In this document: positions 57,324 to 64,000 of the stretch, piece after piece
Layout of the letters: every line of letters begins with the position of its first letter
How positions within the stretch are numbered: position 1 is the stretch's first letter
NCBI GenBank assembly: GCA_002101235.1
Contig: LWTL01000122.1
Coordinates: 116,856-180,855, forward strand
Source: Cycloclasticus sp. symbiont of Bathymodiolus heckerae
Lineage (GTDB): Bacteria; Pseudomonadota; Gammaproteobacteria; Methylococcales; Cycloclasticaceae
DNA length: 64,000 nt
Direction of reading: 5' to 3'
Translations under genes and position numbers: made by a program
Notes under the pieces: generated by a model
What the model was told of the DNA's origin: nothing
Databases searched by the model: none
What the model saw: the letters and a program-made list of their open reading frames with translations, nothing else

Positions 57324-57713
57324 TTAGTTAGATAGCCCCGTTGTGCTAAGGGATAATAAGTTCCTTTCCAGCAAAGTTGTGTCCCCTATATTGAGTTCAA
57401 CAAGCCTTCTTAAGGCAGTAATGCTGTCAATATCGATCTCATTAAATTGAAACCCCATCTGCCTGTCTTCTCCGATGAAGACGATCTGAGCCGCGGCTTC
57501 AATAGAAACAGCTTCACCTAATATAATGTCGACGGTGAATTCATCATCAACCTGATAATTAGCTGTACTTGCACTGCCTGATACCAGACAGCCATTGAGT
57601 GAAATATCTAATAGATTGCATTGAACAGCGCTACCATTATCTGGGATTAGGTGGGTGTTAGCGTCATGAAAGATACGCGCAAAACGCCTTTTATCTTCGG
57701 TGTTAGTCGTCAT
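57324..57713 (-). CDS. PilZ domain protein
   Basis: A 129-aa protein of a single PilZ domain, the c-di-GMP receptor fold. The two binding motifs are present: RRFARI (RxxxR, residues 9-14) and DISLNG (residues 52-57; D/NxSxxG). It therefore probably responds to c-di-GMP made by the GGDEF protein at 22888 or others. It is followed by no linked effector domain, so it acts by binding a partner. It lies 9 bp downstream of the FHA gene in a leftward pair, convergent with radA. Confidence 0.85.
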   Translation of the reverse strand: MTTNTEDKRRFARIFHDANTHLIPDNGSAVQCNLLDISLNGCLVSGSASTANYQVDDEFTVDIILGEAVSIEAAAQIVFIGEDRQMGFQFNEIDIDSITALRRLVELNIGDTTLLERNLLSLSTTGLSN

Positions 57714-57722
57714 TTATTATTC

Positions 57723-58334
57723 CTATTCGATAAAGAAAAGATACTTGCTTTTTCCAATGCTGACAGTTGAGTTATTGCTTAGCTTTGTTTCGTCAGAAAT
57801 AGACGTACCATCAATTTCGATGGGTACACTATCTGTGAGCCTAGAAATATAATATCCATCGTGTCTTTTGGCAATAATAGCGGGTGTGGAATCGGCAATG
57901 TTTATTTCTGTAACGGCCTTATTTAAGCTGGTGACTAGTCCAATATCAGCCCCATTCATTATCTGTAAATTACCATCACCTACTGCTTGGGGCGTGGTTT
58001 TCCCTTTAGTTGTTTGACCACTGTCTTTGTCTAGCGTGAAATCTGGCGCTGTTTCAGAATAGACGAGCGTATGCTTGGCTAATTGGATCTGGTCACCTTG
58101 ATGCAACGCTTCTCTAGAGAGTGGTTGTCCATTCTTTAAGACAGGGAATTGTTCGGATCGTGCTTCAATAAAATACTCATTAGCGACGTATGATATTTTT
58201 AAGTGTGAAGGTGCAATGGCAAGGCTGTCGATAACGAAGTTGTTGGCGACATCTCTTCCAATAGTTGAGATATCCTGCTCCAGATGGAAGACATCAATGG
58301 GTCTGTTGTTAAAAAAAAGAGTTAGCTTTGCCAT
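57723..58334 (-). CDS. FHA domain protein
   Basis: A 203-aa protein with an N-terminal forkhead-associated domain (about residues 1-100) shown by ISTIGRDVANNFVIDSLAIAPSHLKI, where Gly-Arg and Ser-x-x-His form the phosphothreonine-binding loop. A second weaker FHA-like stretch (about 135-203, ends IDGTSISDETKLSNNSTVSIGKSKYLFFI) suggests two FHA repeats. Partner kinase and target are unknown. It is co-transcribed with the PilZ gene. Confidence 0.8.
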   Translation of the reverse strand: MAKLTLFFNNRPIDVFHLEQDISTIGRDVANNFVIDSLAIAPSHLKISYVANEYFIEARSEQFPVLKNGQPLSREALHQGDQIQLAKHTLVYSETAPDFTLDKDSGQTTKGKTTPQAVGDGNLQIMNGADIGLVTSLNKAVTEINIADSTPAIIAKRHDGYYISRLTDSVPIEIDGTSISDETKLSNNSTVSIGKSKYLFFIE

Positions 58335-58384
58335 AGGGGATGTTTTTTATTTAAGTATAGATGACTTAGAGGATAAGGTTGTTT

Positions 58385-59647
58385 TTATCTTGAGTTACTC
58401 ACTTGAAATTTAGCGAGTTTAATGGTGCTGCCTTCCATTTGAACAATCTCCATTGGATGCTCATATAGTTTAAGGCTTGTGCCTTGCTCTGGAATGGATT
58501 CAAGGTACTCCAAAACGAGCCCATTGAGTGTTTTTGGGCCATTGGTTGGTAATGCCCAATGAAGGGAACGGTTTAGGTCTCTAATGGTGATATTGCCATT
58601 AATCAACAACGAGCCATCTGATTTTTGTTGAATGTCGGGCGAGCTATCGGAAGGGTCTGTGGTGAATTCTCCAATAACTTCTTCTAAGACGTCTTGTAAT
58701 GTTATCAAGCCGAGAATAGAACCATATTCATTCACGACAATAGCAAGGCGCTGTTTGTTTTGTTGGAAGTTGATTAGTTGTTTGTACAGGCTAGTGTTGT
58801 TTGGAATAAAGTAAGCGTCTCGTTGAGTATCAATAAGCTTTTGATGGTTAAAATCGTCATGATGAATAATATTTAAAATATCCTTAGTTCTCAAATACCC
58901 TTGTATGGAATCCATATTGGTCGCAAATAGGGGTAAGTTGGAATAAGAAGAGTTTAATAATTGTTTGCGAATTTCATCAAAATCATCATCAAGATTTATG
59001 CCGTGAATTTCATTGATTGGAGTCATGATGTCTTCAACGGTAGCTTGTTGGAGGTCTAAGATGCCAATGAGCATGTTTTTGTGCTCATCGGGTATGAGTG
59101 TGCCCGCTTCAGTAACAACAGTGCGTAATTCCTCATGTTCCATAGCAGCTTCAGTGTGTTGCCCAACATGGATGCCAAAGACCTTTAGAAGCAGACCGGA
59201 AAGGCTATTTATAACCCAGACCAGTGGATACAGTAATTTAAGCAAAGGCGTGTAAATCATGGATGCAAAAAAAGCGAGGCGTTCAGGGTGGCTTGCCGCC
59301 CATGTTTTAGGCGCGACTTCAGCAAAGATCAAAATAATGAAGGTTAGTAAGCCTGCTGCTATTGCAATGCCATCTTCGCCGTATAAACGTAAAGCAATGA
59401 TTGTTGCGATGGAGGAGGCGAAAATATTAAGGAAGTTATTGCCCAGTAGAATCAAGCCAATTAAACGGTCTGGTTTTTGAAGAAGCGTGTGTGCCATTTT
59501 TGCACCGAGGTGATCGCTTTTAATTAGGTGTAGCAAGCGATATCGGTTTAAGCGCATCAAGGCTGTTTCGGAGCCAGAGAAAAAAGCAGACAACAAAATA
59601 AGGATGACTAAAATACTAAAAAGAACTTCCAGGGAAAGATGGGTCAC
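58385..59647 (-). CDS. CNNM/CorC-family transporter with CBS domains
   Basis: Membrane protein (420 aa) of the HlyC/CorC (CNNM) family, linked to Mg or Co ion efflux. The N-terminal DUF21 membrane domain (about residues 1-190) begins with the motif SAFFSGSETALMRLNRYRL. A CBS pair follows (about 210-330; MTPINEIHGINLDD, then LAIVVNEYGSILGLITLQDVLEEVIGEF), then a C-terminal CorC_HlyC domain (about 345-420). E. coli YfjD/YtfL are the nearest well-known relatives. It is leftward and divergent from fleQ. Confidence 0.9.
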   Translation of the reverse strand: MTHLSLEVLFSILVILILLSAFFSGSETALMRLNRYRLLHLIKSDHLGAKMAHTLLQKPDRLIGLILLGNNFLNIFASSIATIIALRLYGEDGIAIAAGLLTFIILIFAEVAPKTWAASHPERLAFFASMIYTPLLKLLYPLVWVINSLSGLLLKVFGIHVGQHTEAAMEHEELRTVVTEAGTLIPDEHKNMLIGILDLQQATVEDIMTPINEIHGINLDDDFDEIRKQLLNSSYSNLPLFATNMDSIQGYLRTKDILNIIHHDDFNHQKLIDTQRDAYFIPNNTSLYKQLINFQQNKQRLAIVVNEYGSILGLITLQDVLEEVIGEFTTDPSDSSPDIQQKSDGSLLINGNITIRDLNRSLHWALPTNGPKTLNGLVLEYLESIPEQGTSLKLYEHPMEIVQMEGSTIKLAKFQVSNSR

Positions 59648-59824
59648 GATGCGTTAATGTTAATTAATAATAAGTACTTTCTAAGACTTGCAGGGGTAAC
59701 TGTCAAGTTAAAAGAGGTGCGTATGTTTAGCCAGTGTAAATAAATAAGAAAATACTGTAGAGGGTGACGGTTTTTTGACATACTAGAGCCCATACAAATG
59801 AAAATGATCTTAGGTGTTTGATTT
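59648..59824 (+). promoter_or_regulatory. Divergent promoter region upstream of fleQ
   Basis: A perfect TTGACA lies at 59775-59780, but the 17-bp spacing leads to ATGAAA, a poor -10. This may be a regulated or weak sigma-70 promoter for fleQ. No sigma-54 motif is seen here, consistent with fleQ being the top of the cascade. Confidence 0.3.
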
Positions 59825-61273
59825 ATGGCGTTACAGAAAGTGTTCGTAATAGACAATGATAAAGATCGTTGCGGTGAAGTTTCTACGGTATTAAGTTTTC
59901 TTGACTATAAGGTTAAAGCGCTGACTATAAATAAGCTATCTAGTGCGGTGAATAGTGAGGACTCTCCGCTTATTTTGCTAGCAGAAGACGCTAAGTTTTC
60001 TGAGGATGATATCCATCAGTTTTTCGCAAAGCATAAAAACCAGCAGCCTTTTCTTTATATTCATAATAAAGGAAAAAAGCCCAAAGTAGCTAAAACACTG
60101 GCTAATTACCTTGTGCCGTTAGAGTGGCCTACAACGTATCAGAACTTTGTTAATAGCATACGAAAGCTGCAATTGGCAGAGAACTTACTGAATGAAGAAG
60201 CGTCACAACGGGCGGTAGAGTTATTCCGAAGTTTGGTTGGAAATAGCCAAGAGATAAAGCGAGTCAGGCAGCTTATTCAACAAGTTTGCGTGTCAGATGC
60301 AACGGTACTTATTTTGGGTGAATCTGGTACTGGCAAAGAAGTGATTGCGCGCAATATTCATTATCATTTAAGTAGGAGGCAAAAAGCATTTGTCCCTATT
60401 AATTGCGGTGCGATACCGGCAGAACTAATAGAAAGTGAGCTATTTGGCCATGAAAAAGGAGCCTTTACTGGCGCGCTAACAGCTCGGCAAGGACGCTTTG
60501 AATTGGCCGAAGGTGGCACGTTGTTTTTGGACGAAATCGGTGATATGCCCATGCAAATGCAAGTAAAGCTATTGCGTGTACTGCAGGAAAAGGTCATTGA
60601 GCGTGTTGGGAGTAATAAACAAATAGCGTGTAATGTTAGGGTGCTGGCGGCAACGCACAGGGACCTTAAAGCTGAAATTGAAAAAGGCAACTTCCGAGAA
60701 GATTTGTATTACCGTCTCGATGTTTTCCCCATTACAATTGAGCCATTAAGGAATCGCGCTGAAGATATTCCTATGCTGATCAGCGAGTTAGTGCAGAGAA
60801 TGGAAAGGGATAAAAAAGGTTCTGTGAGGTTTACGTCGGCAGCGCTAATGGTTCTATGTCAGCATGATTGGCCAGGAAATGTGAGGGAGCTTGCTAACAT
60901 GATTGAACGGCTCGCTATTATTCATGCCTATGGTGTTGTTGATGTGAAAGACTTGCCAGACAAGTTTCACCAATATATGGATGCGCCGGTTGTTATACAG
61001 GAAGAGTTTGAACTCACCCCCAGTTTACTTGAAGACCCTGTAATTCCAAGCAACGGGGTAGCAGTGAACCAGCAAAGCAGTGTTGGTATGGGGGTTTTAC
61101 CGGCGCAAGGAATGGACCTTAAAGAACATTTGAACAGCTTAGAGTTTTCATTAATTCAGCAAGCGTTAGATGACTCAAGCGGTGTTGTTGCTCATGCGGC
61201 TAAAAAGCTTAATATGCGGCGCACTACGCTAGTGGAGAAAATGCGAAAGCATGATATTCAACGCGCAGATTAA
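59825..61273 (+). CDS. fleQ: Sigma-54-dependent flagellar master regulator FleQ/FlrA
   Basis: Bacterial enhancer-binding protein (482 aa). The N-terminal atypical receiver-like FleQ domain (about residues 4-115) lacks a normal phosphorylation site. The AAA+ domain (about 138-375) has Walker A GESGTGKE (165-172), the sigma-54 loop GAFTGA (212-217), Walker B LFLDEIGD and the arginine region. The C-terminal helix-turn-helix (about 455-480) reads AAKKLNMRRTTLVEKMRKH, close to FleQ of Pseudomonas. FleQ is known to bind c-di-GMP. It precedes fleS, as in the fleQ-fleSR clusters. Confidence 0.9.
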   Translation: MALQKVFVIDNDKDRCGEVSTVLSFLDYKVKALTINKLSSAVNSEDSPLILLAEDAKFSEDDIHQFFAKHKNQQPFLYIHNKGKKPKVAKTLANYLVPLEWPTTYQNFVNSIRKLQLAENLLNEEASQRAVELFRSLVGNSQEIKRVRQLIQQVCVSDATVLILGESGTGKEVIARNIHYHLSRRQKAFVPINCGAIPAELIESELFGHEKGAFTGALTARQGRFELAEGGTLFLDEIGDMPMQMQVKLLRVLQEKVIERVGSNKQIACNVRVLAATHRDLKAEIEKGNFREDLYYRLDVFPITIEPLRNRAEDIPMLISELVQRMERDKKGSVRFTSAALMVLCQHDWPGNVRELANMIERLAIIHAYGVVDVKDLPDKFHQYMDAPVVIQEEFELTPSLLEDPVIPSNGVAVNQQSSVGMGVLPAQGMDLKEHLNSLEFSLIQQALDDSSGVVAHAAKKLNMRRTTLVEKMRKHDIQRAD

Positions 61274-61338
61274 AGACCGTTATTTGACGCACTAAAATAT
61301 TAAAGCAACAACTGCTTGTTTTGTAAGAATAAAATAAA

Positions 61339-61354
61339 CTGGCACGTTTCTGGC
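61339..61354 (+). promoter_or_regulatory. Sigma-54 promoter of fleSR
   Basis: The 16-base motif CTGGCACGTTTCTGGC has the consensus TGGCACG at -24 and GC at -12 with the exact sigma-54 spacing; it differs mainly in TGGC for TTGC. It lies about 35 bases before the fleS ATG. FleQ activates fleSR from RpoN promoters in Pseudomonas, so the placement fits. Confidence 0.85.
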
Positions 61355-61388
61355 ATTATTCATAATAACTTTATTGTGATGACAGAAA

Positions 61389-62573
61389 ATGAGCTTACTT
61401 GCCACAGCAGAACCTATTCAGAAAAACCTCTCGCTTGAGAATGCATTCCATGCGTTTAATGAGGTATCCCAGCACCTAACAGACTCATATCAGCAATTAG
61501 AGCAGCAAGTGAGTGTGCTAGGCGGGGAGCTGGCGAAGGCAAATTCAGAAAAGCTCCAACATTTATCGGATAAAGAGGCGTTAGCCGCTCAACTAGAAGG
61601 GCTGATCGAAGCGATTCCTGGCGCAGTAATCGTGTTAGATGATAAACAGAATATTATAAAAGCGAATGCCTGTGCACGATCATGGTTAGGTGACGATCTA
61701 TTAGGCTTGAAGTGGTTAAACGTACAAGCACAAAACCTAGTTAGTGATGAATCGTCTGATGACCAGCTTCGATTGAACAGTGGGCAGGTCGTTGCAATAT
61801 CAGCAACCAAACTGATGGGGCAATCTGGTGAGGTGGTTTTATTAAGCGATATTACGCAACAACAGGCGCTTTATAAACAGCTGGAACATAAAAAGAAGCT
61901 AGCTGAAATGGGCGAGTTCTCAGCGAGTCTAGCCCATCAAATTAGAACACCTTTAGCCTCCGCTTTACTGTATGCCTCACAACTTAATACAGACGCTTTA
62001 ACCGAAGAAGCAAAAATAAAGTTTTCCAGCAAATTGTTGGAAAGATTAAGGTTATTGAACTCACAAGTGACGGACATGTTGAATTATTCGCGTAGTGGGC
62101 AGTTTGCTAAAGCGTCAATTAGCTTGCCTTTATTTATGGCGCACTTAGAAGACCTCTATCGTGACAAACCGGTTGATTTTGTTTGGAGCGACAAACCTTC
62201 AATTGAGCTTTATATCAGCAAAGATTCGTTAATAGGGGCGATCAGTAATTTACTCGATAACGCCATCGATGCGATTGGTTTTGATGCACGCGTAACGTGC
62301 TTGTTTGACTTGAGCGATAAGAGTGATTTGAAAATAATTGTTAAGGATAACGGAATTGGTCTGACATCAGCGCAGCAACAAAGAATTTTTGAACCGTTCT
62401 ATACCAATAAGCCTAATGGAACAGGCTTAGGTTTAGCCGTAGTAAGTGATGTAGTGAGTGCCCATGGAGGAGACATTCAGTGTGTTTCTGACATTGGAAT
62501 TGGAACCACGATGGAGGTGCGGCTACCGGTTGTGATGCCCGCATCAATTAAAAAACAAGCTAGGAGCGTATAA
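61389..62573 (+). CDS. fleS: Flagellar sensor histidine kinase FleS/FlrB
   Basis: Soluble histidine kinase (394 aa). A PAS-like domain (about residues 68-160, IPGAVIVLDDKQNIIKANA) precedes the HisKA helix with phosphoacceptor H183 in SLAHQIRTPLA. The HATPase domain shows NLLDNAIDAI (N box), DNGIG and GTGLGLAVV. No membrane helix is seen, as in FleS. It sits behind a sigma-54 promoter and 4 bp ahead of the fleR start; its partner regulator is destroyed by an insertion element. Confidence 0.9.
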   Translation: MSLLATAEPIQKNLSLENAFHAFNEVSQHLTDSYQQLEQQVSVLGGELAKANSEKLQHLSDKEALAAQLEGLIEAIPGAVIVLDDKQNIIKANACARSWLGDDLLGLKWLNVQAQNLVSDESSDDQLRLNSGQVVAISATKLMGQSGEVVLLSDITQQQALYKQLEHKKKLAEMGEFSASLAHQIRTPLASALLYASQLNTDALTEEAKIKFSSKLLERLRLLNSQVTDMLNYSRSGQFAKASISLPLFMAHLEDLYRDKPVDFVWSDKPSIELYISKDSLIGAISNLLDNAIDAIGFDARVTCLFDLSDKSDLKIIVKDNGIGLTSAQQQRIFEPFYTNKPNGTGLGLAVVSDVVSAHGGDIQCVSDIGIGTTMEVRLPVVMPASIKKQARSV

Positions 62574-62577
62574 CGTA

Positions 62578-62712
62578 ATGAAAGACATAGATGTATTAGT
62601 TGTTGAAGACGATATGCCACTGCAAGAAGCAGTAAATGACGCGTTAACGGCTTATGGTTATACAACGAAGTGTGTCAGTAATGGCTTAGAGAGACCTCAG
62701 CATAACCAATAG
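62578..62712 (+). pseudogene. fleR: Response regulator FleR, 5' fragment truncated by IS
   Basis: Thirty-eight genuine codons of an NtrC-like receiver domain remain (MKDIDVLVVEDDMPLQEAVNDA, then GYTTKCVSNGLE), including the acidic pair but not the phosphoacceptor Asp. At 62691 the frame enters the IS and ends at a TAG (62710-62712) after 44 codons. The lost part holds the sigma-54 activation domain and helix-turn-helix. The ribosome binding site TAGGAG is intact at 62561-62566. The rest of fleR is not present on the far side of the IS. Confidence 0.85.
62691..62706. repeat. Left terminal inverted repeat of the IS
   Basis: GAGACCTCAGCATAAC, matching the reverse complement of 63880-63895 over all 16 bases. 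Confidence 0.92.
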
Positions 62713-62835
62713 CTTTACCTACCGTCATTGACCTTTCCCTGTTTTATTGCCAATTACGCTGATTTTGGGGCTGCTTAACCCGTAAAAACGGGTTTTATTC
62801 CTGTTTTCAGCACGGCTCTCTATTTTTTGACACAC

Positions 62836-63843
62836 TTATCCCGCATAACTCTCTTCCGGAAGGCCATAGAGCGTTAAAAACTTAGCCCCTTTACGAATGT
62901 TCGCAGCCATTGCTGCCAGACCATAAACAGTCGCATTTTTAGCCAACCCCATGAATCGAGTTCGTGCCATCCCATAGTGTCGCTTGTATGTTGCAAAGGG
63001 ACGTTCGCCTCCCGCACGAGTGACTGCAATACGGGCATTGCGGTCTTTGTCCGCTTGCGATATTGGATGACCCCGATAACCTTTCCGTTGAACTTGATCG
63101 TCAATACCAAAGCATTTCAACGTGTCTCGCGTTTCTTCTGAGCTGTAAGCGGCATCCGCATATAAAGCGGTCTCATCACCTAACAGTAGTGTGTCTCGTT
63201 CCTGACTATCATGGACATTGCCTGGAGTGATGCTTTGACGATGTATAAAGCCATCTTCATCAACGCCGGTATGAACTGAAAAACCATAGGTGGATTTTTT
63301 GTTACCACGACTATCATTCTTAACATGCCAACCTGCTTGTCGGTCTTTCTTTGGCTTTCCATCTTTACCGTTACCAGGGCCTGATTGCGCCGCTTCTATC
63401 GGTGTTGCATCAATGATATTAATACGACCTTCCTTCATGATGATGTTTTTGACTTCGAGCTGACGATTGATCTCACCCAGTAATTGATCCCATAGATCGT
63501 GTTCAACCAGCCGTGTTCTAAATCGCCCTAGAGTCGATGCTTCCGGCACATCACCACCAAGTTCTAAACGGCAGAACTTGCGGAACAGCAAGTCTCGATA
63601 TAAGCACTGGGCTAACTGTACGTCTGACAGTTGATACCATACGCCAAGCAACAAGCTTCGAAATAAAGTCAGCAAAGGGTAGCTTGGGCGACCGATGTTA
63701 GAAGAATAGATAGAAGAGAGTAATTTTTCTATCTCAGACCACTCCAATAGTGCTTCGGTGTCATCAAGGCTATGAAGTATAGGGTGTTCCAGATCAGCGG
63801 TTGAAACGAAAAGATCGGGTTGTGTTGAGAATGGTTTTTGCAT
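62836..63843 (-). CDS. IS5-family transposase
   Basis: DDE transposase of the IS5 family, 335 aa from ATG 63843 (an in-frame TTG at 63858 would add five residues). The catalytic triad is visible as the first Asp in IIDATPIEA, the second Asp in LYADAAYSS, and the Glu in RAGGERPFATYKRHYG. An N-terminal dimerisation and DNA-binding region precedes it (YPLLTLFRSLLLGVWYQLSD). The frame is undisrupted from start to stop, so the element may still be able to move. Confidence 0.93.
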   Translation of the reverse strand: MQKPFSTQPDLFVSTADLEHPILHSLDDTEALLEWSEIEKLLSSIYSSNIGRPSYPLLTLFRSLLLGVWYQLSDVQLAQCLYRDLLFRKFCRLELGGDVPEASTLGRFRTRLVEHDLWDQLLGEINRQLEVKNIIMKEGRINIIDATPIEAAQSGPGNGKDGKPKKDRQAGWHVKNDSRGNKKSTYGFSVHTGVDEDGFIHRQSITPGNVHDSQERDTLLLGDETALYADAAYSSEETRDTLKCFGIDDQVQRKGYRGHPISQADKDRNARIAVTRAGGERPFATYKRHYGMARTRFMGLAKNATVYGLAAMAANIRKGAKFLTLYGLPEESYAG

Positions 63844-63879
63844 ACCGTATTTTAACAATATTTAGATCAGAGTCTTTGA

Positions 63880-63895
63880 GTTATGCTGAGGTCTC
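63880..63895. repeat. Right terminal inverted repeat of the IS
   Basis: GTTATGCTGAGGTCTC, the perfect reverse complement of 62691-62706. Confidence 0.92.
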
Positions 63896-63988
63896 ATAAA
63901 GAGAGTTAATCATCATGTTTAAAACTTGTTTTGTTTCGGCTTCAAAGCCTAGCGTCTGCTTATCGCTCTTGTCTTTTATTTCGCTCAT
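63881..63988 (-). pseudogene. htpG: Second htpG, 5' fragment cut by the IS
   Basis: Reading leftward from the ATG at 63988, the first 31 codons (MSEIKDKSDKQTLGFEAETK and on to MMINSLY) are identical to the htpG start at 13417. The frame then enters the IS (ETSA) and stops at TAA 63883-63881. The last bases of the window (63989-64000) are also identical to the htpG upstream sequence, so the copy includes at least part of its leader. Confidence 0.9.
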
Positions 63989-64000
63989 TCAAACTATCCT
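63896..64000 (-). repeat. 105-bp inverted duplicate of 13405-13509
   Basis: Every base of 63896-64000, read on the minus strand, equals 13405-13509. The match begins exactly at the IS edge and runs to the end of the window, so its true length is unknown. Confidence 0.95.

Larger units (their letters stand above)
62691..63895 (-). mobile_element. IS5-family insertion sequence (1205 bp)
   Basis: The boundaries are set by a perfect 16-bp terminal inverted repeat: GAGACCTCAGCATAAC at 62691-62706 and its reverse complement at 63880-63895. It carries one transposase gene on the minus strand. Immediate flanks are ...CTTAGA on the left and ATAAAG... on the right, so there is no matching target duplication of 2-4 bases. 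The left flank is fleR and the right flank is a copy of htpG. The element is apparently intact. Confidence 0.92.

Overview
This window is a mostly core chromosomal segment of a gammaproteobacterium with modest GC (low 40s by eye). Three gene neighbourhoods point to that class: petABC-sspAB, the gyrA-serC-pheA-hisC-tyrA-aroA-cmk-rpsA-ihfB 'supraoperon', and the FleQ/FleS/FleR flagellar regulators. The style resembles marine Thiotrichales/Piscirickettsiaceae relatives such as Cycloclasticus or Methylophaga. That placement is an impression from gene content, not a proven assignment.

Layout. 1-1222: end of hisD, then hisC. 1448-5110: cytochrome bc1 (petABC) and sspAB. 5229-8191: an unknown membrane-anchored protein, a DUF523 protein, an acyl-CoA ligase and a small unknown. 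8198-10369 (minus): a lone nosR/nirI-type flavin and Fe-S membrane protein with no nos genes nearby. 10469-13160: thioesterase, Dph6-like PP-loop ATPase and SelO in a tightly overlapping operon. 13417-15318: htpG behind a good heat-shock promoter but interrupted by one in-frame TAA. 15426-16408 (minus): a secreted histidine-rich protein with an elaborately folded leader, and queF. 16575-24021: smc, zipA, ligA and a DUF484-GGDEF diguanylate cyclase. 24328-36457: gyrA, serC, serA, pheA, hisC, tyrA, aroA, cmk, rpsA, ihfB. 36581-38014: lapAB. 38041-45446 (minus): a fatty-acid oxidation cluster (fadD; then MerR regulator, thiolase, HAD/enoyl-CoA hydratase fusion, acyl-CoA dehydrogenase). 45701-47338: enoyl-CoA hydratase and an HSDL2-like SDR. 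47473-57297: rnr, rlmB, a YcxB-like protein, rpsF, rpsR, a DUF2232 protein, rplI, dnaB, alr, radA. 57324-59647 (minus): PilZ, FHA and CNNM/CorC proteins. 59825-62690: fleQ, fleS and the first 38 codons of fleR.

The right end is the unusual part. fleR is cut after codon 38 by a 1205-bp IS5-family element (62691-63895) with 16-bp terminal inverted repeats. The DNA beyond the element is not the rest of fleR. It is a 105-bp, 100% identical, inverted copy of the htpG start (63896-64000 matches 13405-13509), so this second htpG is itself cut by the element after codon 31. The htpG at 13417 carries a premature stop as well. Either htpG and flagellar control are decaying through IS activity and nonsense mutation, or part of this is an assembly or strain-mixture artefact at a repeated IS. 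Both readings can be tested.

Other points worth a second look are the start-codon-occluding leader of the His-rich gene, a near-consensus sigma-54 promoter before fleS, a MerR-type 19-bp-spacer promoter controlling the beta-oxidation genes, and the orphan nosR. I found no CRISPR array, tRNA, rRNA, prophage or recognisable defence island.
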